A stretch of DNA of 64,000 nt, from the NCBI RefSeq assembly GCF_028279465.1, contig NZ_JANQNS010000015.1:434001-498000 (forward strand), in the 5' to 3' direction. The notes beneath the pieces were generated by a model that was not told where the DNA came from, did no database searches, and saw only the letters and a program-made list of their open reading frames with translations. This document shows, piece after piece, positions 19,697 through 27,828 of the stretch (position 1 is its first letter; each line of letters begins with the position of its first letter). The position numbers and the translations under genes are program-made. Origin of the DNA: Parasphingopyxis sp. Lineage in GTDB: Bacteria; Pseudomonadota; Alphaproteobacteria; Sphingomonadales; Sphingomonadaceae.

Positions 19697-20925
19697 CCGC
19701 GCGTCAGCACGCCATGCTTCTTCTTGCCGAGGCTGAGTTTCTTCTCGTCGCCTGGCTGGATGATGATGACGAAGCCGGCATCGGTGACCGGCTTGTCATC
19801 GATGCGCACCGCGCCCTCGGCGATCTTGCGCTTGGCCTCGCCATTGGAAGCTGCGAAGCCGATCGCCGTACAGGCCGCGCCGAGCCGGATACCGTCCGCC
19901 GGCACTTCGAGCGTGGGTAAATCCCTGCCGACACCACCGGCGCCAAAGGTCTCCGCCGCGGTCGCTTCGGCGGCTTTGGCCGCCTCTTCGCCGCGCACCA
20001 TGGCGGTTACCGCATTGGCGAGCAGCGTTTTCGCTTCGTTGATCTCCGCGCCTTCGAGCTCTTCGAGCCGGGCGATCTCGTCGAGCGGGACGTCGGTGAA
20101 CAACCGCAGAAAACGTCCGACATCGCGATCGTCGGTGTTGCGCCAATATTGCCAGAAATCGAAATTGGGCAGTTGCTCTTCGTTGAGCCAGACGGCGCCG
20201 GAGACCGATTTGCCCATCTTCTTGCCGTCAGCGGTTGTGATCAGGGGCGCGGTAACGCCGAACAGCTCCGCGCCGTCGATCCGCCGCGCCAACTCGATGC
20301 CGTTGACGATATTGCCCCATTGGTCGCTACCGCCGAGCTGCAGCTGACACCCATGATCGCGCGCGAGCTTCAGGAAATCGTAGGCCTGCAGGATCATATA
20401 ATTGAATTCGAGAAAGGTGAGCGGCTGTTCGCGATCGAGGCGGAGTTTGACGCTATCGAAGGTCAGCATCCGGTTGATCGAAAAATGCTGGCCGACCTGC
20501 CGTAGAAACTCGATATAGCCGAGTTCGGAAAGCCAATCGTCGTTATTGATGAGCAGCGCGCCGGTTTCGCTATCGTCAAAGCGCAGGATTTTGGCGAAGG
20601 AATCGTGGATGGCAGCGATATTTGTGGCGAGTTTTTCCTCGGTTAGCAGCTGGCGCACATCGTCCTTGCCGGACGGATCGCCGATCTTCGCCGTGCCACC
20701 GCCCATGATCACTATCGGCCGATGCCCCGCCTGTTGCACGCGGCGAAGCAGCATGATTGAGGCGAGATTGCCGATATGGAGCGAGGGCGCGGTCGGATCG
20801 AAACCGACATAGCCGGCCACGACCTGTTTGGCGGCGAGCGCGTCCAACCCCTCAGCGTCGGTCAGCTGATGGATATGGCCGCGTTCTTCGAGTAGGCGCA
20901 GCAGATCGGATCGGTATTCGGTCAT
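19693..20925 (-). CDS. tyrS: Tyrosyl-tRNA synthetase
   Basis: Class I aminoacyl-tRNA synthetase charging tRNA-Tyr. It is 410 residues from the ATG that begins MTEYRSDLLRLLEERG; the longer in-frame version adds a non-conserved tail. HIGH motif appears as LHIGNL near residue 50, KMSKS as KMGKS near 235, and YxxxQ-type tyrosine/tRNA residues as NYMILQAYDFL. The C-terminus is an S4 RNA-binding domain (about residues 345-405). Confidence 0.97.
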   Translation of the reverse strand: MTEYRSDLLRLLEERGHIHQLTDAEGLDALAAKQVVAGYVGFDPTAPSLHIGNLASIMLLRRVQQAGHRPIVIMGGGTAKIGDPSGKDDVRQLLTEEKLATNIAAIHDSFAKILRFDDSETGALLINNDDWLSELGYIEFLRQVGQHFSINRMLTFDSVKLRLDREQPLTFLEFNYMILQAYDFLKLARDHGCQLQLGGSDQWGNIVNGIELARRIDGAELFGVTAPLITTADGKKMGKSVSGAVWLNEEQLPNFDFWQYWRNTDDRDVGRFLRLFTDVPLDEIARLEELEGAEINEAKTLLANAVTAMVRGEEAAKAAEATAAETFGAGGVGRDLPTLEVPADGIRLGAACTAIGFAASNGEAKRKIAEGAVRIDDKPVTDAGFVIIIQPGDEKKLSLGKKKHGVLTRG

Positions 20926-21002
20926 GCGGCGTCCGTTACAGGCTGGGCGCGAGCTGTGCAATTGCGCCTATGCCGCCGGGCCCAAACTTGCCAAAAGGCC
21001 GT

Positions 21003-21551
21003 ATGACTTTTCGGCTTTCCTGCCATCCCGACACGCCGACTGATACCGTGCACGGCGTTGAAGTGAAGCATGAATGGAAATCGCGCGACACGCTGTGGTT
21101 GCGCTATTTTGTCGATTGTCCGGTCGATCGTCTCTTCATTCCCGGTCCCGCGGAACCGGAACGCATGGACGATCTCTGGCATTCGACCTGTTTCGAATTG
21201 TTCCTGCGCGAACCCGGAGCAGCGCCTTATTACGAGTTCAACTTTTCTCCCTCGAGTAGATGGGCGGCCTATGGCTTCACCCATTTCCGCGAAGGTGCGC
21301 ATGACCTTGCGGTTCCATCCGATCCGGCCATTGCTCCGCTCGATGCAGGCGATAGCTATTTCGCGCTTGAGGTCGATGTCACCCTTCCGCCTGATCGAAT
21401 CTACCCGGCCATGCTGGCGGCAATATCGGCGATCATCGTCGATGCCGACGGGAACAAGACATATTGGGGCTATCGGCATCCCGAGGGCAAACCGGAATTC
21501 CATCATGCGGATTGCTTTGCGGCGCGATTGACGCCACCCGAGGCCGCATGA
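21003..21551 (+). CDS. DOMON-like domain protein
   Basis: A 182-residue beta-rich protein with no signal peptide. WHSTCFELFLREPGAAPYYEFNFSPS and YWGYRHPEGKPEFHHADCF are typical of the DOMON-like (carbohydrate-binding-type) family that sits before NamZ (DUF1343) genes in sphingomonads. The start ATG has AAAAGG five bases upstream. Its stop overlaps the next ATG (ATGA), so it is coupled to the muramidase gene. A ligand-binding partner for cell-wall sugar recycling is an inference. Confidence 0.75.
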   Translation: MTFRLSCHPDTPTDTVHGVEVKHEWKSRDTLWLRYFVDCPVDRLFIPGPAEPERMDDLWHSTCFELFLREPGAAPYYEFNFSPSSRWAAYGFTHFREGAHDLAVPSDPAIAPLDAGDSYFALEVDVTLPPDRIYPAMLAAISAIIVDADGNKTYWGYRHPEGKPEFHHADCFAARLTPPEAA

Positions 21552-22759
21552 AATTCGGAATTGATCGCCTTCTCGAAGACCCCGAACTCCGCAACCCGCT
21601 GGAAGGGCAGCGGGTTGCGCTGCTTGCCCATCCGGCGTCTGTCACCGCCGATCTTACCCATAGCCTCGACGCGCTGATTGCCGCCGGGATCAACGTCACC
21701 GCCGCTTTCGGGCCGCAGCATGGGATCAAGGGCGACAAGCAGGACAATATGGTCGAGACCCAGGATGATAGCGATCCGGTGTACGGCATACCCGTATTCA
21801 GCCTGTATGGCGAAGTCCGCCGCCCAACCGGCCAGTCGATGGGCACCTTCGATACGGTGCTGATTGACCTGCAAGATCTGGGCTGCCGCATCTACACCTT
21901 CATCACGACGCTGCGCTACATGCTCGAAGCCGCCGCCGCGCATGGCAAATCGGTCTGGGTGCTGGATCGCCCCAACCCCGCGGGCCGCCCGATCGAGGGG
22001 ATGACTTTGCGCGAGGGCTGGGAGAGCTTTGTCGGGGCCGGGCCAATGCCGATGCGGCACGGACTCACGATGGGCGAGATGGGGCGCTGGTTTATCGGCC
22101 ATTTCGGCATCGACGTCGACTATCGGGTGATCGAGATGGAAGGCTGGGCGCCGGACAGCGGGCCGGGCTACGGCTGGCCGGAGAGCCGCATCTGGATCAA
22201 CCCGAGCCCTAACGCTGCCAACCTCAACATGGCGCGCGCCTATGCCGGCACAGTGATGCTGGAAGGCACGACGCTGAGCGAGGGCAGGGGGACAACGCGC
22301 CCGCTCGAAATCTTCGGCGCGCCAGATATCAACGCCCATGCCGTGCTGGCCGAGATGGAGCGGCTTGCGCCGGATTGGCTGGCTGGCTGCACGCTGCGCG
22401 AAATCTGGTTCCAGCCCACCTTTCACAAGCATGTCGGCGAACTCTGCCATGGCGTCCATATCCATGCCGAGGGTAGCGCATATGATCACCAACAGTTCAA
22501 GCCGTGGCGGCTCCAGGCGCTGGCCTTTAAGGCGATCCGGCGGTTCTATCCGGACTATGAAATCTGGCGCGGCAAGGATTTCGCCTATGAATATACCGAA
22601 GACGTGCTGGCTATCGATGTGATCAATGGCTCACCCCTGCTGCGGGAATGGGTGGATGACAGCCAAGCCGAACCGGGGGATCTTGAGGCAATAACCCAGC
22701 CCGATGAGACCGCATGGCGCACGGAGTTGGAGGCCAGTCTAACCTACCGCTCGTCCTAG
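21548..22759 (+). CDS. Exo-beta-N-acetylmuramidase NamZ family protein (DUF1343)
   Basis: A 403-residue DUF1343 protein. Characterised members (NamZ) release N-acetylmuramic acid from the non-reducing end of peptidoglycan fragments. Family stretches seen: GQRVALLAHPASVT, FGPQHGIKGDKQDNM, DLQDLGCRIYTFITTLRYMLEAA, LDRPNPAGRPIEG, YAGTVMLEGTTLSEGRGTTRPLE and the C-terminal DVINGSPLLREW. No signal peptide is visible, so it would act on imported muropeptides in the cytoplasm. Coupled to the DOMON-like gene; stop overlaps the VIT gene as CTAG. Confidence 0.88.
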   Translation: MKFGIDRLLEDPELRNPLEGQRVALLAHPASVTADLTHSLDALIAAGINVTAAFGPQHGIKGDKQDNMVETQDDSDPVYGIPVFSLYGEVRRPTGQSMGTFDTVLIDLQDLGCRIYTFITTLRYMLEAAAAHGKSVWVLDRPNPAGRPIEGMTLREGWESFVGAGPMPMRHGLTMGEMGRWFIGHFGIDVDYRVIEMEGWAPDSGPGYGWPESRIWINPSPNAANLNMARAYAGTVMLEGTTLSEGRGTTRPLEIFGAPDINAHAVLAEMERLAPDWLAGCTLREIWFQPTFHKHVGELCHGVHIHAEGSAYDHQQFKPWRLQALAFKAIRRFYPDYEIWRGKDFAYEYTEDVLAIDVINGSPLLREWVDDSQAEPGDLEAITQPDETAWRTELEASLTYRSS

Positions 22760-23475
22760 ACCGCCGACCCGATAAGCGTGCCGATGCCTGCCGTCACTGC
22801 CATGGCCAACGCGCCCCAGAAGATAATCCGCGCTGTCGCAACGCCGATTTTCGCGCCGCCCGCCCGCGCACTGGCGACGCCGAGCAGTGCCAGGGCAAGC
22901 AAAGTGGCGGCGGCGACCCAGGCGATCAGCGCTTCCAGCGGAGCGATCAAAGCTATTGCGAGCGGCAGCGCCGCCCCAGTTGCGAACGCTGCAGCAGACG
23001 CTAGCGCGGCCTGCACCGGCCGGGCCCGTCCTGTATCCGAGATGCCCAGTTCGTCGCGGGCATGGGCGGCGAGCGCATCATGCTCCATAAGCTGGTGCGC
23101 GACGGTCCGCGCGGTTTCGCGATCGAGGCCGCGCTTTTCGTAGATAGCGGCGAGCTCGTGGAGCTCTGCGGCGGGCTGTTCCGTCAGTTCGCGGCGCTCG
23201 CGCTTGAGATCGGCTTTTTCGGTGTCGGCCTGCGAACTCACCGAGACATATTCGCCCGCCGCCATCGACATCGCGCCGGCAACCAGCGCGGCAACCCCGG
23301 CGATAATCACGCTCTCCCGGCTCGTTGCCGCGGCGGCGACGCCGACGATCAGGCTGGCGGTCGAGACGATCCCGTCATTGGCGCCCAGCACGGCGGCGCG
23401 CAGCCAGCCGACACGGTGCACGAGATGGGTTTCGCCGTGCGGCCGGCTCGGAAGAGGCGGCGTGCGGCGTGCCAT
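22756..23475 (-). CDS. VIT1/CCC1 family transporter (putative iron/manganese transport)
   Basis: A 239-residue membrane protein with about five helices and a cytoplasmic charged loop (about residues 85-145, rich in E and R), the plan of the vacuolar iron transporter family. The first helices contain LRAAVLGANDGIVSTASLIVGVAAA and VAGAMSMAAGEYVSVSSQADTE, both family hallmarks with metal-binding acidic and Met residues. Bacterial members are thought to export or store Fe(II)/Mn(II). It lies one base after the stop of the membrane protein gene upstream, so the two probably form an operon. Confidence 0.88.
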   Translation of the reverse strand: MARRTPPLPSRPHGETHLVHRVGWLRAAVLGANDGIVSTASLIVGVAAAATSRESVIIAGVAALVAGAMSMAAGEYVSVSSQADTEKADLKRERRELTEQPAAELHELAAIYEKRGLDRETARTVAHQLMEHDALAAHARDELGISDTGRARPVQAALASAAAFATGAALPLAIALIAPLEALIAWVAAATLLALALLGVASARAGGAKIGVATARIIFWGALAMAVTAGIGTLIGSAV

Positions 23476-23476
23476 A

Positions 23477-23890
23477 TCAGGCGTTTTCCCGTGATCGCCG
23501 CGCCGCCTTGTCGGCGATACGCGCGAAGGCCCAATGCAACGCGGACCAGCATATCGCCGTTAGCCCGCCATAGCTCGCGCCGATAAGCGCGAGATCGAGC
23601 GCTTTCGGGTGGGAGACCCCGGCAATCGCCAGCGTCAGGCCCAGCAACAGTCCGCCGGCTGCAAAGCCGCAAACGGCTAGCACGGCATATCGTCCGAGAT
23701 CGGCTTTCATCTTCCGGGCCAGCACCGCATGCATCGGCCAGAGGATAAGAAACGCGCCGATCAGCGTGAAGGGCAGGGCGTCGATTGCAGCCTGACCCGG
23801 CTCCAGCGGGAAGAGTATGTTACCGGCGATCAGTCCGCCGACCGCTGCGCCAGCCGATGCGGCGAATCCTGCGGCGCGGGAGCCTGCCAC
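23477..23890 (-). CDS. Small membrane protein, unknown function
   Basis: A 137-residue protein with about four hydrophobic helices (near residues 8-28, 37-57, 68-88 and 97-117) and a basic C-terminal tail. I do not recognise the family. It begins with GTG at 23890, a base shared with the stop codon of the VWA gene upstream, and is followed one base after its stop by the VIT-family gene. That makes a three-gene minus-strand run of VWA, membrane protein and metal transporter. Confidence 0.65.
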   Translation of the reverse strand: MAGSRAAGFAASAGAAVGGLIAGNILFPLEPGQAAIDALPFTLIGAFLILWPMHAVLARKMKADLGRYAVLAVCGFAAGGLLLGLTLAIAGVSHPKALDLALIGASYGGLTAICWSALHWAFARIADKAARRSRENA

Positions 23891-25074
23891 TAATTCCCCT
23901 GCTTCCGCGTCAATTCCCGCATCGCGTCGTCAAGCCCGTCCAGCGTCAGCGGATACATGCGGTCGTTCATAAGCTCGCGGATCACCTTGGTGCTCTGTGA
24001 ATAGCCCCACTGCGCCTCGGGCACGGGGTTGAGCCAGGCCGCCGCGGGATAGGTGTTGGTCAGCCGGTGCATCCACACCGCGCCGGCCTCCTCGTTGAAA
24101 TGCTCGACCGAGCCGCCCGGATGGGTGATCTCATAGGGGCTCATCGAGGCGTCCCCGACAAAGACGAGTTTATAATCATGCCCATATTTGTGGAGCACGT
24201 CCCAGGTCGGCGTGCGTTCGGAAAAGCGCCGCCGGTTGTCCTTCCACAGGCCTTCATACGGGCAGTTGTGGAAGTAGAAGAATTCGAGATTCTTGAATTC
24301 GCTGGTCGCGGCGCTGAACAGTTCTTCGCACAGCTTGATGTGCGGATCCATCGAGCCGCCGACATCGAGAAACAGCAGCACCTTGATGGCGTTGCGGCGT
24401 TCGGCGCGCATATGGATATCGAGCCAACCCTTGCGCGCCGTGCCATCGATCGTGCTCTTGATATCGAGCTCGTCCTGCGCCCCGTCCCGCGCGAATTTCC
24501 GCAGCCGTCGCAGCGCGACCTTGATATTGCGGGTGCCGAGTTCCTTGGTCGAATCGAGATTCTGGAACTCGCGCTTTTCCCAGACCTTGACCGCCTTGCC
24601 ATGCTTGGCCTTGCCGCCGATCCGCACACCCTCGGGGTTGTAGCCCGAATTCCCATAAGGCGAGGTGCCGCCCGTGCCGATCCATTTATTGCCGCCTTCG
24701 TGGCGTTTCTGCTGTTCCTCGAGCCGCTCCTTCAGCGTCTCCATAATCTCTTCCCAGCTGCCGAGCTTCTCGATCTCGGCCATTTCCTCTTCCGAGAGAT
24801 ATTTTTCGGCGACGGCTTTCAGCCAGTCCTCGGGTAGCTCGACCGCATCCTCGCCATAGGTCGTTTCGATGCCCTTGAAGACTTTCGCGAACACCTGGTC
24901 GAACCGGTCGAGCAGGCCCTCGTCTTTCACGAAGGTGGCGCGGGCGAGGAAATAGAAATCCTCTGGCCGTCGCTCGATCACATCCTTGTCGAGCGCGTCG
25001 AGCAGGGTGAGATGCTCTTTCAGGCTGGCCGGGATGCCGGCGGTGCGCAGTTCATCGACAAAGGAGAAAAACAT
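23890..25074 (-). CDS. VWA domain protein, CoxE-like
   Basis: A 394-residue protein of the CoxE/YehP-like VWA family. The N-terminal half is helical; the C-terminal half is a von Willebrand A fold with MIDAS-like D237-V-G-G-S241 (LFLDVGGSMDPHIK) and NCPYEGLWKDNRR following. The third MIDAS position is in place but the usual first Ser is Gly. Such proteins work with a MoxR AAA+ ATPase as a chaperone pair that activates metalloenzymes; the MoxR gene is 0.9 kb upstream on the same strand with an SDR gene between. The start was set at the ATG beginning MFFSFVDELR; longer versions carry a Cys-rich non-conserved extension. Confidence 0.85.
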   Translation of the reverse strand: MFFSFVDELRTAGIPASLKEHLTLLDALDKDVIERRPEDFYFLARATFVKDEGLLDRFDQVFAKVFKGIETTYGEDAVELPEDWLKAVAEKYLSEEEMAEIEKLGSWEEIMETLKERLEEQQKRHEGGNKWIGTGGTSPYGNSGYNPEGVRIGGKAKHGKAVKVWEKREFQNLDSTKELGTRNIKVALRRLRKFARDGAQDELDIKSTIDGTARKGWLDIHMRAERRNAIKVLLFLDVGGSMDPHIKLCEELFSAATSEFKNLEFFYFHNCPYEGLWKDNRRRFSERTPTWDVLHKYGHDYKLVFVGDASMSPYEITHPGGSVEHFNEEAGAVWMHRLTNTYPAAAWLNPVPEAQWGYSQSTKVIRELMNDRMYPLTLDGLDDAMRELTRKQGN

Positions 25075-25112
25075 GGGCGGGCTTTCGATATTGGTCCGGA
25101 CGGGGCCGATAA

Positions 25113-25130
25113 CTTCACACGGCTTCACAC
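25113..25130. repeat. Tandem CTTCACAC half-sites in the VWA/SDR divergent promoter region
   Basis: CTTCACAC occurs at 25113-25120 and again at 25123-25130, one helical turn apart, 40-55 bases before the VWA start codon. It may be a regulator binding site in the 153-base divergent region. No consensus is recognised. Confidence 0.3.
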
Positions 25131-25227
25131 ACTGAAAAAAGCAAAAAACTTGTACGGCTTTCCGTTGACGGCAACTATGACAGATCGAAACCGTGTAGGA
25201 AAGCAGCGGACAACGTAGGAGAGCGAT

Positions 25228-25944
25228 ATGAGCGATTTTTCGGGCAAGCATGTGCTGGTGACGGGCGGCAGCCAGGGCATCGGCTATGAGACGGCGAAGG
25301 CTTTTGCGGACGCCGGCGCAGAAGTCACGATCACCGGCACGCGTGCATCGGCGTCCGATTATGACGATGATCTGTCCGCTTTTAGCTATGTCCAGTGCGA
25401 CGTCAGCGACGATGCACAGCGTGTCGCGCTATGCGACGGGATCGAGCAGCTCGATGTGCTTGTGAACAATGCCGGAATGGGCGGTGGGGCGACGGAGTTT
25501 GAGATGGATACATTCCGCCGCGTGCTGGAAGTCAATCTGATGTCGATCCACGACATCACGACGCGGCTGTTTCCACTGCTTGAGAAAAGCGGCGGCAATA
25601 TCGTCAATATCGGCTCCTGCGCGTCCTTTCTCAGCATCCCCAACGCGCCCGCTTATACGACGAGCAAGGCGGCCGTGCTCGGCATCACGCGCGCCCAGGC
25701 CGATCACGGCGCGAAGCGCGGTGTGCGCGCCAATATGGTCGCACCCGGCTTTATCGAAACGCGGATGACATCGGGCTTGGACGAAAATGCCGAGTTCAAG
25801 GCGAAGCTCGTCCGCACCATCCCGATGCGCCGCATGGGCACGCCGGACGAAATGGCGCCGATCGTGCTGTTCCTGGCTTCAGAGGGGGCGAGCTACGTCA
25901 CGGGCCAATCGCTGATCGCGGACGGCGGGCTAGTGTTGCACTAA
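25228..25944 (+). CDS. Short-chain dehydrogenase/reductase
   Basis: A 238-residue classical SDR. The NAD(P)-binding TGGSQGIG is at residues 12-19, NNAG near 80, and the catalytic Ser-Tyr-Lys as IGSCASF followed by YTTSK; the C-terminus has the usual YVTGQSLIADGG. A strong Shine-Dalgarno (AGGAGAG) precedes the ATG. Substrate cannot be inferred. It sits on the opposite strand inside the MoxR/VWA pair and diverges from the VWA gene. Confidence 0.92.
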   Translation: MSDFSGKHVLVTGGSQGIGYETAKAFADAGAEVTITGTRASASDYDDDLSAFSYVQCDVSDDAQRVALCDGIEQLDVLVNNAGMGGGATEFEMDTFRRVLEVNLMSIHDITTRLFPLLEKSGGNIVNIGSCASFLSIPNAPAYTTSKAAVLGITRAQADHGAKRGVRANMVAPGFIETRMTSGLDENAEFKAKLVRTIPMRRMGTPDEMAPIVLFLASEGASYVTGQSLIADGGLVLH

Positions 25945-25966
25945 CTGCGATGGGCAGAACCGTCCG

Positions 25967-26812
25967 CTAATTCCCCTCGCGCCGGCTCATAAAGGCCAGG
26001 CGCTCGAACAGCATCACGTCCTGCTCATTCTTCAGCAGCGCGCCGTGGAGCGGCGGGATCAGTTTCTTTGGATCGCGTGAGGTGAGAACCTCCAGCGGCA
26101 TATCCTCGTGGAGCAGCAGTTTCAGCCAGTCGAGAAGCTCGCTCGTGCTCGGCTTCTTCTTGAGGCCCGGCACGTCGCGGACTTCGTAGAAGATATCCAT
26201 CGCCTTGCTGACGAGCATCTTCTGGATGTCCGGGAAGTGGACGTCGATGATTTCCTGCATCGTCTCGCGATCGGGGAATTTGATGTAATGGAAGAAGCAG
26301 CGGCGCAGGAAGGCGTCGGGCAGTTCTTTCTCATTGTTCGAGGTGATGACGACGATCGGGCGCTCCTTGGCGACGATCTCTTCCTTCGTCTCATAGACAT
26401 AGAATTGCATCCGATCGAGTTCCTGGAGCAAGTCGTTCGGAAACTCGATATCGGCCTTGTCGATCTCATCGATTAGCAGGACAGGAAGTTCGGGCGAGGT
26501 GAACGCCTCCCAGAGCTTGCCCTTTTTGATATAGTTGGAAATGTCATGGACGCGCTCGTCGCCGAGTTGGCCGTCGCGCAGGCGGGCGACAGCGTCATAT
26601 TCGTACAGCCCCTGTTGCGCCTTGGTTGTCGATTTGATGTTCCACTCGATCAGCGGCGCGTCGATCGCCTTGGCGACTTCGTGTGCGAGAACGGTCTTGC
26701 CGGTGCCGGGTTCGCCCTTCACGAGCAGCGGGCGGCGTAGGGTCACGGCCGCGTTGACGGCCACCTTCAAATCGTCGGTGGCGACATAGTCCTTGGTTCC
26801 GTCAAAACGCAC
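25967..26812 (-). CDS. MoxR family AAA+ ATPase
   Basis: A 281-residue MoxR ATPase: GEPGTGKT (Walker A, about residues 30-37), LLIDEIDKAD (Walker B), VVITSNNEKELPDAFLRRC (sensor 1 and arginine finger). With a VWA partner such ATPases insert cofactors or remodel enzymes; the CoxE-like gene downstream is the likely partner. The start is a GTG at 26812: GGAAGG precedes it at good spacing and the product then begins VRFDGTKDYVAT, as relatives do. A longer reading from TTG at 26908 would run through a terminator-like hairpin and is rejected. Confidence 0.9.
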   Translation of the reverse strand: MRFDGTKDYVATDDLKVAVNAAVTLRRPLLVKGEPGTGKTVLAHEVAKAIDAPLIEWNIKSTTKAQQGLYEYDAVARLRDGQLGDERVHDISNYIKKGKLWEAFTSPELPVLLIDEIDKADIEFPNDLLQELDRMQFYVYETKEEIVAKERPIVVITSNNEKELPDAFLRRCFFHYIKFPDRETMQEIIDVHFPDIQKMLVSKAMDIFYEVRDVPGLKKKPSTSELLDWLKLLLHEDMPLEVLTSRDPKKLIPPLHGALLKNEQDVMLFERLAFMSRREGN

Positions 26813-26839
26813 GCGCGATCCTTCCCATTGCAATGAAAG

Positions 26840-26857
26840 AGGCCCGAAAGCGGGCCT
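26840..26857. terminator. Hairpin between the 224-residue gene and moxR
   Basis: A perfect seven-base stem, AGGCCCG/CGGGCCT with loop AAAG, has short T-rich tracts on both sides (CTTTCC on plus, CTCTTTC on minus). It lies 28 bases before the moxR GTG and about 100 bases after the upstream minus-strand gene, so it probably ends that transcript. Confidence 0.55.
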
Positions 26858-26957
26858 TTCCGTTAACGTCAATTGGTAAGGGATAGGCGGAAGGGGTGCG
26901 CGTTGCAACCGTCAGTAATGCAGGAGCCGGGCGAGGGCAGGGCGGCGATACCGCCGC

Positions 26958-27632
26958 TTACCACATGTCGCGTGCGGCTTCGCGGGCTTCGAGCAGGTTC
27001 CACAGGCCGCGATGCTGGGCGAGGATCTGTTCGGCGCCGAACGTCATGGCGCGGTTGACCATCTGGTCCGCGCCAATCGTATCGGCAAGCGCGAGCGTTT
27101 CGGCCTGCTCGGGCAGCGCGGAGAGCGGGGCTTCTACGTCAAGCCGCGCGGCCGCGGAAATCAGCACCGGGCGGATCGCCTGCCAATCCAGTATCAGCGC
27201 CATCGCGGCGCCGAGTGCACAGCCGGTTCGTTCCGAGCGCGCCAGGGTTTCGATCGCGTGGCGCTGGCTTAAAGCGGCCGCTTCGCTCTTGTCATGGCCG
27301 GGCGTGCTAGGCAGCGGGCCGGCGGCGACCGTGAGTTGCGAGAGAAACAGCCGTTCGCGGGCAAAACCCTGTTCGGCCTGATCGAGCCAGCCGCGCGCAT
27401 CGGGCAGGGCCGTTTTCAGCGCCGCCAGTTCGACGACACCGGGATGCTGGCCGTGCAGGATGCTCAGATAATGGACGGCATCGGCAAGGTTGCGGGCGGC
27501 ATCGGGTCCTTCGTTAAGCGCTTCGCTGGTGACATAGGCATGGGCCGCCGAGCCATCGCCATCGACCATTGCCGGCAGGTTCTGGCCGAGGCTGGATTGA
27601 TCAGCGGATGCGACCACGCCAATTTTCATCAT
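26958..27632 (-). CDS. Hypothetical protein
   Basis: A 224-residue, largely alpha-helical, Ala/Leu-rich soluble protein without signal peptide, membrane helix or recognisable motif. GGAG lies a few bases before tandem ATG codons at 27632 and 27629, so it is likely translated. One notable stretch is RNLADAVHYLSILHGQHPGVVELAA. It is followed by a terminator-like hairpin and diverges from the glycosyltransferase genes across 196 bases in which I see no clear feature. I do not recognise the family. Confidence 0.65.
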   Translation of the reverse strand: MMKIGVVASADQSSLGQNLPAMVDGDGSAAHAYVTSEALNEGPDAARNLADAVHYLSILHGQHPGVVELAALKTALPDARGWLDQAEQGFARERLFLSQLTVAAGPLPSTPGHDKSEAAALSQRHAIETLARSERTGCALGAAMALILDWQAIRPVLISAAARLDVEAPLSALPEQAETLALADTIGADQMVNRAMTFGAEQILAQHRGLWNLLEAREAARDMW

Positions 27633-27828
27633 CGATCTCCATCAAGGCGGCCATTTCCGCCATCATTCGTCCCGAGCAAAGCTCTCCATAGATGCCGGGC
27701 GTAAAGACCGGGTTTATAAGCCGTTAGGGCGGAATTGACGGAGGTTAAGGCCGGCATCGCGATCGTCCCGGCGCCCCTGGCGCCACGCTTGACAAATATG
27801 CGCCCATATCCGAGCGCTCCGAACCGCA

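Noticed and set aside
25075-25251. Cys-rich N-terminal extension of the VWA protein
   Set aside because: It would overlap the SDR start and the divergent promoter, and the ATG at 25074 gives the family-like N-terminus.
26813-26908. Longer MoxR start at TTG 26908
   Set aside because: The extension covers a terminator-like hairpin, lacks a Shine-Dalgarno and is not shared by the family as I know it; GTG 26812 has GGAAGG upstream.
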